The notes under the pieces are model-generated. The model did no database searches. It had not been told where the DNA came from and saw nothing but the letters and a program-made list of their open reading frames with translations. From a bacterium (lineage in GTDB: Bacteria > Desulfobacterota > GWC2-55-46): a stretch of 14,893 bases of DNA. A program made the translations under genes and the position numbers. The stretch is from the NCBI GenBank assembly GCA_004298725.1, contig SCQA01000162.1:1-14893 (forward strand), read 5' to 3'. Each line of letters begins with the position of its first letter. The stretch's first letter is position 1. Positions 7,040-13,921 of this stretch are shown here, piece by piece.

Positions 7040-7813
7040 TCAGTTTCTAAAAGCGTGCCTGAAGTCCGTGTCATAGAGCTTTGACTTTTTGTCGCCGAGG
7101 CGGGCTTTTGAAAGCGCTCTTCCGACTATAATCATGGCCTGCGATTTTATGCCCGCCACGCGCGCCTTTTTCGCAATATCTTTAAGCGTGCCCGTGATTA
7201 TAAACTCGTCAGGCCAGCTTGCGCGGTAAACAATTGCCGCGGGGGTTGACGCCGGGTAGCCTTTTTTAAGCTCCCTTACCACGGAGCTGATCATGGCGGA
7301 ACTTAGAAAGACGCAAATTGTGGCGTTGTGCGCCGCAAGGCCTGCAAGGCTCTCTTTTTCCGGCACCGGAGTCCTGCCCGCAAGACGGGTAAATATAACC
7401 GTTTGCGACGCTTCCGGCATGGTAAGCTCGGCCTTTAAAGCGGCGGCTGAGGCAAACGCCGACGAAACGCCCGGAACCATTGCATACGCGATATCCGCTT
7501 GGTCAAGAACTACCGTCTGCTCGCGTATTGCGCCGTAAAGGGACGGGTCTCCGCTGTGGAGCCTAACTACTTTTTTACCGGCTTTGGCGGAGGATACCAT
7601 CAAGGAGGTAATTTCCTGAAGGTTCATTCCAGCGCTGTCAAAAAGCTTGACCCCGGCCTTGCAATATTTAAGCATGGCCTTTTGCACAAGAGAACCGGCG
7701 TATATTACAACGCCGGCCTCTTTCAAAAGGCGCATGCCCTTAACCGTTATCAGTTCCGCGTCCCCGGGGCCTGCGCCGACAAAGTGTACCGTTGAAGGTT
7801 TTATGTTTTTCAT
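7040..7813 (-). CDS. cbiF: Cobalt-precorrin-4 C11-methyltransferase CbiF
   Basis: CbiF transfers a methyl group from S-adenosylmethionine to C11 of cobalt-precorrin-4, giving cobalt-precorrin-5A. The 257-residue protein is a full-length tetrapyrrole methylase with FVGAGPGDAELITVKG at 11-26, LHSGDPSLYGAIREQ at 85-99 and VPGVSSAFASAAALKAEL at 113-130. TRLAGRTPVPE at 142-152 is typical of CbiF/CobM and separates it from other family members. Its ATG overlaps the cbiL stop as ATGA, so translation is probably coupled. The next gene is the creatininase-family hydrolase, 39 bases on. All motifs are intact. Confidence 0.96.
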   Translation of the reverse strand: MKNIKPSTVHFVGAGPGDAELITVKGMRLLKEAGVVIYAGSLVQKAMLKYCKAGVKLFDSAGMNLQEITSLMVSSAKAGKKVVRLHSGDPSLYGAIREQTVVLDQADIAYAMVPGVSSAFASAAALKAELTMPEASQTVIFTRLAGRTPVPEKESLAGLAAHNATICVFLSSAMISSVVRELKKGYPASTPAAIVYRASWPDEFIITGTLKDIAKKARVAGIKSQAMIIVGRALSKARLGDKKSKLYDTDFRHAFRN

Positions 7814-8526
7814 TTTTTAACTATGAGCATTGAGAAATAACCGTGTTTCACGCCTTTTAATTTGCGTATGTCGGTTTCTATTTCCTCGCTGTCCCACCCG
7901 GCCTTTGAAATAAAATACGCGTTTTTATCAAGGCCGCGCGCGCGCAAAAGGTCGACAAGACGGTCAATCGCCTTATGAACCTTCATGAAAATAATAGTGT
8001 CAAAGCCATCAAGCGTTCTTTCAATATCCTCCTGCCCGTAAGACGCCGGTATAATGGCAACGCGCCCTTCGCCCTCGGCAAGCGGCAACATAAGCGCCGC
8101 CGCCGCAGACGAAAAAGACGTAACGCCCGCTGAGACGCTCACCTTCAAAGACGGCAGTTTTTCCTTTAAAAGCGGCACAAAATAACTGAATGTCGAATAC
8201 AGCATGGGGTCGCCAAGTGTTATAAAAACGACGTCAAGGTTTTGCTTAAGCCGCTTCGCTATTTCATCAGCCGCCTTTTCGCGGGCAGTCGCCAGCTCCG
8301 CCGCATTTTTAGTCATGGGCAGGCTTAATTCAAGTATTTCCTTGCCATCAAGCCGTAGGGCTTTTTTCGCTATGCCGAGAGCAACGCTTGAACTTTCGTC
8401 ATTGGCCTTTGGCACGGCGATAACAGGAGATTTTTGAAGTATGCGGAGTGTTTTTAGCGTAATAAGCTCCGGGTCGCCCGGGCCTACGCCTGCTCCGTAA
8501 AATACGCCGCACGAGTTATTTGTCAT
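7810..8526 (-). CDS. cbiL: Cobalt-factor II / precorrin-2 C20-methyltransferase CbiL
   Basis: CbiL methylates C20 of cobalt-factor II with S-adenosylmethionine to give cobalt-factor III, the first methylation after cobalt insertion. The 238-residue protein matches the usual size. It carries YGAGVGPGDPELITLKTLR at 10-28, the AVPKANDESSSVA segment at 37-49 typical of CbiL/CobI, and ITLGDPMLYSTF at 102-113. The SAGVTSFSSAAAAL motif comes later. The ATG overlaps the cbiET stop as ATGA, and its own stop overlaps the cbiF start in the same way. It therefore sits in a tightly coupled cbiET-cbiL-cbiF block. CbiL versus CobI cannot be told apart by sequence reading alone, but the cbiD/cbiG neighbours indicate the cobalt-bearing substrate. 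Confidence 0.95.
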   Translation of the reverse strand: MTNNSCGVFYGAGVGPGDPELITLKTLRILQKSPVIAVPKANDESSSVALGIAKKALRLDGKEILELSLPMTKNAAELATAREKAADEIAKRLKQNLDVVFITLGDPMLYSTFSYFVPLLKEKLPSLKVSVSAGVTSFSSAAAALMLPLAEGEGRVAIIPASYGQEDIERTLDGFDTIIFMKVHKAIDRLVDLLRARGLDKNAYFISKAGWDSEEIETDIRKLKGVKHGYFSMLIVKK

Positions 8527-9770
8527 GGCTTAATGCCGGTAATTATAAATACCGGGTTATTTGCCTTTAACATGCTTAAATCTCCGACCGACCGTGATTT
8601 GGCAAGGCTTATAAGTATCGTCTCCCAGTCCCAGTCGTTTTCCTTAAAATATTGGGTGGCGCGCCCGACTGTTTCAACCGTAACCGCGTTTACAACTATT
8701 CTACCGGATTTTTTAAGCTGTTTTGACGCGGCCTTGAGTATGGCTGTTATGCCGGAACCGCCGCCGCCGATAAAAATCGCATCCGGCGCCGGCAACCCTT
8801 TCAAACACGCGGGAGCAAAGCCTTTTACAACGTCCACATTTCTTACGCCGAAGCGTTTGATGTTCTTTTCAACATCCTTTATTCTTGCCGGGTCTTTCTC
8901 GATTGCGATGACGCGGCCTGACAACGCGAGCCTGCCTGCCTCAATTGCCACGGAACCGCTTCCGGCGCCTATGTCCCACACGACGCTCTGCGGGCCGAGG
9001 CGCAGTTTGGCAAGAGAAATTACGCGCAATTCTTCCTTGGTTATCAAGCCGTTTGAATGGCTAAAGAGCGCATCCGGTATGCCAAACGGCTGAAAGCAGG
9101 CGCGCCCGTGCGCTTGCCCCGTTTTCTTCGAACGGACAAGAAGCAGAGTATTCAGCGGCGCGAAAGCCTTTCTTTTAGCAACCGCGCTAAGAGTTCCCTT
9201 GGTTATCTTTTCGTCTTCAAGACCAAGCGATTCGCATACAAAAGCCGTGTACCCGGTTGCCTTGGCGGCAATAAGCGCGGCGCACACCTTGGCCGGCGTA
9301 TTTACAGGGTCCGTAAATACCGCGGCTTTTTCAAGGCCTATTATTTCGCCTGCGACCTTCGCAATTTTTTCAGTTGAAGCGGTTTTGCCGTGCACGCTAA
9401 AAACTTTCATGCCCGTGCTGTTTTCTTTAATCTTTGCGAACGCTTCCTGAGCCGTGCTTACGGCCTGTATTATTTCTACGCGTTTTTTACCGAAGCGTTT
9501 TATAATAAAGCCGCCTATGCCGAAAAGAAGCGGGTCGCCGGTAGCGAGTATAACGATATTTTTACGCGGGTGTTTTTTTAAATGGCCGCTTATGGCAACC
9601 ACGGCTTTTTCAAGGCCCTTATTTAAAGCTATTTTTTTGGCCGTATGCCCCTTTACCAATTCAAGGTGCCTCTGCCCGGCCGTTATAAGCCCGGCTGAGC
9701 GGATTATTTCACGCGAAACCGGGCTAAGCCCGTCCATGCCGTCAAGGCCAATGCCTATTACATAGATCAT
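8523..9770 (-). CDS. cbiET: CbiE-CbiT fusion: cobalt-precorrin-7 C5-methyltransferase and cobalt-precorrin-6B C15-methyltransferase (decarboxylating)
   Basis: The 415-residue protein joins two enzymes, as CobL does in the aerobic pathway. Residues 1-214 form the CbiE tetrapyrrole methylase, with VIGIGLDGMDGLS at 4-16 and LATGDPLLFGIGG at 75-87; this half methylates C5. Residues from about 228 form CbiT, a class I Rossmann methyltransferase that methylates C15 and decarboxylates the C12 acetate. It opens with FGIPDALFSHSNGLITKEE at 229-247, and has the SAM-binding VWDIGAGSGSVAIEA at 264-278, the acidic E291 at the end of strand 2, and IFIGGGG at 332-338. It starts 13 bases after cbiD with only a weak ribosome binding site, suggesting coupled translation, and overlaps cbiL by four bases. 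Both halves look intact. Confidence 0.95.
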   Translation of the reverse strand: MIYVIGIGLDGMDGLSPVSREIIRSAGLITAGQRHLELVKGHTAKKIALNKGLEKAVVAISGHLKKHPRKNIVILATGDPLLFGIGGFIIKRFGKKRVEIIQAVSTAQEAFAKIKENSTGMKVFSVHGKTASTEKIAKVAGEIIGLEKAAVFTDPVNTPAKVCAALIAAKATGYTAFVCESLGLEDEKITKGTLSAVAKRKAFAPLNTLLLVRSKKTGQAHGRACFQPFGIPDALFSHSNGLITKEELRVISLAKLRLGPQSVVWDIGAGSGSVAIEAGRLALSGRVIAIEKDPARIKDVEKNIKRFGVRNVDVVKGFAPACLKGLPAPDAIFIGGGGSGITAILKAASKQLKKSGRIVVNAVTVETVGRATQYFKENDWDWETILISLAKSRSVGDLSMLKANNPVFIITGIKP

Positions 9771-9783
9771 GTTTTATTATTCT

Positions 9784-10902
9784 TTAACATAAGCAGACTA
9801 CGTCATTTTCATAACCAACAAGCAAGGCGGCTATTTTAGCGCGGTTGGCAACGGTTTTAACCGCGTTCTTTTTAACTCTATCGCAAAGCGCTTTTAATAT
9901 TTCAGCATGACCGGCGTTTTTTAAAATAAAGTAAACTTCCCTCGCTGTATTGGCGCGGCGTATCTTTTCAACAATGTCAGCCCCTGCTTTGCGGGAAGCG
10001 CAAAATTCGCCGAGCAAAGCCACGTCAACGGATGAATCCGAGCAGTGCGTTTCAAAATGCCCTTCCGCGAGTTTTGAAAATTTGCCGAATTGCCCGGAAA
10101 CTATAATTTTTTTGAACGCGCTTTTTTTTGCCGCCTCTTTAAGGGCGTAGCCCATGTGGTCGCCGGTTAAAACATACGCAATTTCCGGCAATTTCAGCGC
10201 CTTTTCGGCGACGAGTTCGCTTGATCTGCCGGTTGAAAGGACAACTTCATTTAAACCGCCCGCCATTGCCACATCAAGCGCCGCGCGTATGGAATCCCTG
10301 TACGCGCCAAGCGACATCGGCTCCACGATGCCGGTGGTGCCGAGTATTGATATGCCGCCTATTATGCCAAGCCGCGCGTTCAAGGTTTTTTTGGCAAGCG
10401 CCTCGCCCGTTGGCACGGAAACAGTCACTGTAACGGCGGGCGTTACGCGGGCAAGTAGAGCTTCTTCAATTACGGCCTTTCGTATCATGCTTAGCGGCAC
10501 GGGGTTTATTGCCGGGTTTCCGGGCGCTATTTTAAGGCCCGGCCTTGTCACCGCGCCCACGCCCTTACCGCCTAATATCTTCACTGAAGCGCGCGATTTA
10601 TTAGCGCGCAGGAATTTAACCTCGGTAACGATTTCGGCGTTGTTCGTAACGTCCGGGTCGTCCCCTGCTTCTTTTACAACGGTTGCCGACGCCGTCAGAC
10701 GGTCGGCCTTTATATCTTTGATTTTTACGACAAGAGAACCGCCGCGGGGAAGGCTGACGCTGACCGAGCTTGCGCGTTGCTGTTTTTTTCCGGCAAGCTT
10801 TGAAAAAACAACGCGCGCCGCCGCTTTTGCTCCGGCGGCGGCGCATGTGCCGGTGGTAAAACCGCGCCTCAAGGGCCGCGCCTGTTTCTCTCTTTTATCC
10901 AT
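9784..10902 (-). CDS. cbiD: Cobalt-precorrin-5B C1-methyltransferase CbiD
   Basis: CbiD methylates C1 of cobalt-precorrin-5B to give cobalt-precorrin-6A and is a hallmark of the anaerobic route, with no counterpart in the aerobic one. The 372-residue protein opens with the signature RRGFTTGTCAAAGAKAA at 12-28. KEAGDDPDVTN is at 77-87, PGNPAINPVP at 127-136, PTGEALAKKTLNARLGIIGG at 164-183 and ILGTTGIVEPMS at 186-197. These are in the usual order and the length is typical. The ATG stands five bases after the preceding membrane-protein gene, with only a weak GAG upstream. It is the first ring-modifying enzyme of the riboswitch-led operon. Confidence 0.97.
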   Translation of the reverse strand: MDKREKQARPLRRGFTTGTCAAAGAKAAARVVFSKLAGKKQQRASSVSVSLPRGGSLVVKIKDIKADRLTASATVVKEAGDDPDVTNNAEIVTEVKFLRANKSRASVKILGGKGVGAVTRPGLKIAPGNPAINPVPLSMIRKAVIEEALLARVTPAVTVTVSVPTGEALAKKTLNARLGIIGGISILGTTGIVEPMSLGAYRDSIRAALDVAMAGGLNEVVLSTGRSSELVAEKALKLPEIAYVLTGDHMGYALKEAAKKSAFKKIIVSGQFGKFSKLAEGHFETHCSDSSVDVALLGEFCASRKAGADIVEKIRRANTAREVYFILKNAGHAEILKALCDRVKKNAVKTVANRAKIAALLVGYENDVVCLC

Positions 10903-10907
10903 AGAGC

Positions 10908-11342
10908 TCAGATTACTGCTTTTCTGCCGTACCCGGCATTGCCGTTAGTCAAACCCCAAACAATGCCGAGCACAACGCCAAGAACTATTGCAAGCAAAAA
11001 GCCCTGAAGCGTCTGCGGGGTTACTACGTGAAACCTTTCCGAATCCATTGCCGAAAGGAACGCGCCGCCTATTCTTAATACAAGCCATACGGACGCGCTT
11101 ACAAGCACGGCCTTTGGCAGTGTCCTTTTAAACGGCAAACGGCCTTCAAGCATAAATAAAAAGCCAGCGCATATAAGCGATAAAATTACGCCGCCGAGCG
11201 CGAACGATATAAAGTTGTGCGAAAGGCCGCTTTCAAACGTAAAGGCGCCGGTAAAACTGTTTATTGCCATTGAAAGCCAACCCCACACAATGCCGGACGC
11301 AACAAGCAACGCAAGCCTTTGCAAAAAGAAACGGCTCTTCAT
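10908..11342 (-). CDS. Small four-helix membrane protein beside cbtB, possible cobalt-transport partner (CbtA-like position)
   Basis: The 144-residue protein is strongly hydrophobic, with about four predicted membrane helices (near residues 8-28, 42-64, 78-96 and 112-132) and a basic C-terminus. A good ribosome binding site, GGAGG, stands six bases before the ATG. It lies 31 bases after cbtB and five bases before cbiD, so it belongs to the riboswitch-led operon. CbtA normally follows CbtB in B12-regulated loci and is usually longer, so this could be a short or divergent CbtA or an unrelated membrane protein in the same slot. I do not see a motif that settles this. A role in cobalt or corrinoid-precursor transport is inferred from position only. 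Confidence 0.6.
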   Translation of the reverse strand: MKSRFFLQRLALLVASGIVWGWLSMAINSFTGAFTFESGLSHNFISFALGGVILSLICAGFLFMLEGRLPFKRTLPKAVLVSASVWLVLRIGGAFLSAMDSERFHVVTPQTLQGFLLAIVLGVVLGIVWGLTNGNAGYGRKAVI

Positions 11343-11373
11343 AAAAAGCCTCCGAATCAGTTTTAACAGCGGC

Positions 11374-11547
11374 TTAGTGGCAGGGCATTCCTATTGTGTG
11401 CCTGAAGTCGTGGAACGCGTCGTGTACGCCTTTTGCGACGCCGTCCATGCCGTAAGCGATTACAACCATGCTAAACGCCAACCCCACTATAATCAAAGCC
11501 GGCAACGCTGTTTTAAGCAAAAAATCCCTTTCTAAAATTCTTTCCAT
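11374..11547 (-). CDS. cbtB: CbtB-family single-span protein, predicted cobalt transport subunit
   Basis: The chosen start at 11547 gives 57 residues and has AGGAGG seven bases upstream. A longer frame from 11640 would add 31 basic residues that overlap this ribosome binding site and do not look like protein. The protein has one membrane helix (about 13-34) and a histidine-rich C-terminus, GVHDAFHDFRHTIGMPCH, consistent with binding a divalent metal as in CbtB. CbtB is a small protein repeatedly found with CbtA under cobalamin riboswitches and thought to take part in cobalt uptake. It lies 108 bases after the porin gene with no clear terminator between. Short length limits confidence, but the context is strong. 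Confidence 0.78.
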   Translation of the reverse strand: MERILERDFLLKTALPALIIVGLAFSMVVIAYGMDGVAKGVHDAFHDFRHTIGMPCH

Positions 11548-11655
11548 GTTAAACCCTCCTGTTTTTATTTTGCTAATGTAATTTATCGCAACCCGCCTCG
11601 CTCCGCGCTGACTGCCGTGTAATGTAACCATATTTTTCAAGCTCTTGCCACTTTT

Positions 11656-12984
11656 TTAGAAAAAGACCTGCAAACGTAAGCCGTATACAAACAGGTTTGT
11701 CATATTCATATCGCCGCCCGGGTTGATTACCAACTGTATATCCGGCGAAATATGCGCTCCGGTTACAGCCGTGGCATGTGCTACGGCAAAGTTGTAATAA
11801 GCCTCCAAATAATGCTCGGCGCCTGCCTTAAATTGCGGCGCGGCTGACGACATATAATTTTCATACGCCGCGCCTGTAAAGGTAACGCCGTAACCCGCGC
11901 CAAAAACATCGCTTTCCCTGCCGGCAAACGGCGCTTTGACGTTTACCCCCGTGCTGATATGCCTGTCAAACTGAGCGAGCTTTTGCCTTTGAACTCCGGC
12001 GCGTAGCCACACTCCAGCTATTTCAGTAAGCTGTTGGTCAAAGCTTAAACCAACGCCGTTATTAGCGGAGCGGGCCAAGCGCTCATCACGCGGGTCAGCC
12101 GTTGACATGGCGTCCGGCCTGCCCTGCCTTGTCCAAACGTAAAAACGGTAATTGCCGTCTTTCCCGTTTAGCGCGGCCTTAAAGTCAGTCTCGGCCATGA
12201 GAAAAGGCCGGTCAAAGGCATCGTTAAAATTGCCGTCCCCTTCAAACGCGCCGAAAGTTATATCAAGCGAATCGCTTAAGTTTCCGGTAACGCGCGCGCC
12301 CGAACCGTTAAAATCCTGCGTACCGCCGAACTCGACAGCCGGATTACTTACAAACGAATTGGCAAGAAACTGCGTCCTTTCATTACCCGCAAAGTTGTTC
12401 ACGTCAAAGTATGTTGGCAGATCGAGCTTGCCGACGGTAATTACAACTTTTTTATTAAAGTCGCGCTCATAATAGAGCTGTGTCAGATGCGCTGAATCGT
12501 TGTTATACGATTCAATATCGTTATTTACACCGGTTGCGTTCCCGTTTGGCGACGTAAAAAGAGGCGGCAGGTTTTTAAGCCCCGCGCCGGACTGTATGTC
12601 AAAGGCCGCGGCAACTTTGCCGTCTTTCCCTATTGCTGTTTCAAGCGATAAATCCGCCGACAAAGCAACAGCGCCCCTGTGGCGGCCGTTCTTCAGGTGG
12701 TTCGTGCCCTCGGCAGTGGCGGTCAAACCGCCGCTTATCTTTATGCCATGCGTACTCTGAACAAGACGCTGTTTAACGCTTGTTCCGTCAATCGTTGTTG
12801 CGTTATCGCGTTCGCTTTCAAGCCTTTCAACGCGCTTTTTCAAGTCGCGCAGTTCTTCAGCTTGGTCTTTACTTTCAGCAAAAACCGGAGTTAAAAACAA
12901 CGCCACGCTGATACCGGCACAGAAAAAAACAATGGTAGTTTTAAGCAGTGTCCGCCAAGCAAGGCTGTAACAACAAAATTCCAT
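11656..12984 (-). CDS. Outer-membrane porin led by a cobalamin riboswitch
   Basis: The 442-residue protein starts with a signal peptide (about 1-36, cleavage after VFA). A short charged coiled-coil segment (about 38-60, EELRDLKKRVERLESE) follows. The rest is alternating beta-type sequence rich in aromatic, glycine and acidic residues, ending in the terminal phenylalanine (QVFF) typical of outer-membrane barrels. The segment QLYYERDFNKKVVITVGKLD and the layout resemble carbohydrate-selective OprB-type porins, with an N-terminal coiled coil like that of periplasm-anchored porins. There is no TonB plug domain, so it is not a BtuB-like receptor. It is the first gene after the cobalamin riboswitch, with GAGGGAG before the ATG. 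Passage of cobalt, a cobalt chelate or a corrinoid is inferred from this control. The porin call is confident, the substrate is not known. Confidence 0.85.
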   Translation of the reverse strand: MEFCCYSLAWRTLLKTTIVFFCAGISVALFLTPVFAESKDQAEELRDLKKRVERLESERDNATTIDGTSVKQRLVQSTHGIKISGGLTATAEGTNHLKNGRHRGAVALSADLSLETAIGKDGKVAAAFDIQSGAGLKNLPPLFTSPNGNATGVNNDIESYNNDSAHLTQLYYERDFNKKVVITVGKLDLPTYFDVNNFAGNERTQFLANSFVSNPAVEFGGTQDFNGSGARVTGNLSDSLDITFGAFEGDGNFNDAFDRPFLMAETDFKAALNGKDGNYRFYVWTRQGRPDAMSTADPRDERLARSANNGVGLSFDQQLTEIAGVWLRAGVQRQKLAQFDRHISTGVNVKAPFAGRESDVFGAGYGVTFTGAAYENYMSSAAPQFKAGAEHYLEAYYNFAVAHATAVTGAHISPDIQLVINPGGDMNMTNLFVYGLRLQVFF

Positions 12985-12986
12985 AT

Positions 12987-13004
12987 TTTTCTCCCTCGAG
13001 AAAA
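12987..13004 (-). promoter_or_regulatory. Hairpin over the porin ribosome binding site, likely riboswitch expression platform
   Basis: On the minus strand TTTTCTC-GAGG-GAGAAAA makes a perfect 7-base-pair stem with a 4-base loop. The ribosome binding sequence GAGGGAG (12997-12991) is split between loop and 3' arm and ends six bases before the ATG at 12984. It starts 14 bases after the end of the riboswitch. No U tract follows, so control at translation initiation is more likely than termination. How it couples to the ligand-bound fold is not visible. Confidence 0.5.
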
Positions 13005-13018
13005 CGTTGTTTAAATAA

Positions 13019-13170
13019 TGGTCTGGTTCGGTCTTCCGGCTCAGGGCGTCCTACTTACCCGCCTTCCCGATGCGGTATTGCCCGCAACAGTGGCTTAGTT
13101 GAGTTTTCGTTCCCTTTACGGCTACGGGGTAGCGGGAGGTTTTCACTCCTCTTCCCTTAAATCCAGCCAA
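13019..13170 (-). ncRNA. Cobalamin (B12) riboswitch
   Basis: Reading the minus strand, the conserved blocks of the cobalamin aptamer occur in order. GGGAAGAGGAGTGAAAACCTC leads into CCGCTACCCCGTAGCCGTAAAGG. The invariant AAGCCACTG follows (GCCACTG at 13094-13088), then CGGGAAGGCGGG, and the B12 box GCCCTGAGCCGGAAGACC. The ends pair as P1: TTGGCTGG (13170-13163) with CCAGACCA (13026-13019), allowing one bulged A. The element lies 71 bases after the hupE stop and 34 bases before the porin ATG. It should repress the porin-cbtB-cbi operon when adenosyl- or methylcobalamin is plentiful. The AT-rich stretch between hupE and the riboswitch probably holds the promoter, but no clear -35/-10 pair stands out. 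Confidence 0.95.
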
Positions 13171-13241
13171 TGGTTATTTTATTTTTTCTATTTAGCTTGT
13201 ATTCTTTATCATCTTCCTAATTTTATTTGCCTATACCGCTT

Positions 13242-13829
13242 TTACGCAAGAAAAAGGTAAACTCCGGCTGTGGCAATGCTTGCTCCCGTATAACGGACAA
13301 ACCGCATACTAACGGTCTTTTGAAACAAAACCCCTATGCCTATGCCGCATAAATGAAGTAAAGCGGTGCTGACGACAAAACCAACGCCATAAGCCAACCC
13401 AAACGCAACAACCGGCATTTCAATACCGTGGGCATGGCCGTGGAAGACCGCAAACAGCCCTACAATAGCCATATTTATTACCAAAGGCATACGCACTACC
13501 ACGGCTATAAGTACGCCAAGTAGCAATACGGAAATGATTATGCCCTCTTCAGTAAAGGGAACCCCTACTCCGGCAATGCCAAAAAATCCTCCAAGCGCCA
13601 TAACCCCCACAAAGGCCGCAGGCATTGCCCAAACGGCTTTTCCGCCTGTTTGAAATGCCCATATACCTACGGCAATCATGGCAAGAATATGGTCCAATCC
13701 GCCAAGGGGGTGGCCGAAGCCGTTAGCAAAACCAACGGTATGCCCCATGCCTGTATGGGCATATGCGGAAACAGGCGACAAAAATATAATGCCTAACAAT
13801 GCCAATAAAAGCTTATTCTTCGGCTTCAT
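13242..13829 (-). CDS. hupE: HupE/UreJ-family nickel/cobalt permease
   Basis: HupE/UreJ proteins are small inner-membrane secondary transporters for nickel or cobalt. The 195-residue protein has an N-terminal signal sequence or first helix (1-24, ending AYA). It carries the family metal motif HPLGGLDHILAMIAVG at 40-55 (H40, D46, H47), a second histidine cluster FHGHAHG at 129-135, and about six membrane helices. GGGGGAG stands a few bases before the ATG. It follows cbiX-cbiC by 92 bases and precedes the cobalamin riboswitch. Being surrounded by cobalamin genes, with no urease or hydrogenase gene in view, favours cobalt as the substrate. It probably belongs to the transcript of cbiX-cbiC, upstream of the riboswitch shown here. 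Confidence 0.9.
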   Translation of the reverse strand: MKPKNKLLLALLGIIFLSPVSAYAHTGMGHTVGFANGFGHPLGGLDHILAMIAVGIWAFQTGGKAVWAMPAAFVGVMALGGFFGIAGVGVPFTEEGIIISVLLLGVLIAVVVRMPLVINMAIVGLFAVFHGHAHGIEMPVVAFGLAYGVGFVVSTALLHLCGIGIGVLFQKTVSMRFVRYTGASIATAGVYLFLA

Positions 13830-13921
13830 TATGCTCCCCCTTTTGTTTTAGGTTTAATTACGTTACGGCAAGTAATTTGTCTGTTATTTCCATTAGTTCC
13901 CTGAAGTCCATAATCTGTTTT

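Noticed and set aside
10154..10948. Long plus-strand open frame (264 codons) opposite cbiD
   Set aside because: It mirrors cbiD, whose family motifs are intact on the other strand; the plus-strand product has a biased composition and no recognisable domain.
11548..11640. N-terminal extension of cbtB by 31 residues
   Set aside because: The extension overlaps an excellent AGGAGG site placed for the ATG at 11547, and its sequence does not resemble a CbtB N-terminus.
13858..13911. 17-codon minus-strand frame (MDFRELMEITDKLLAVT) between cbiXC and hupE
   Set aside because: No ribosome binding site and far too short to distinguish from chance.
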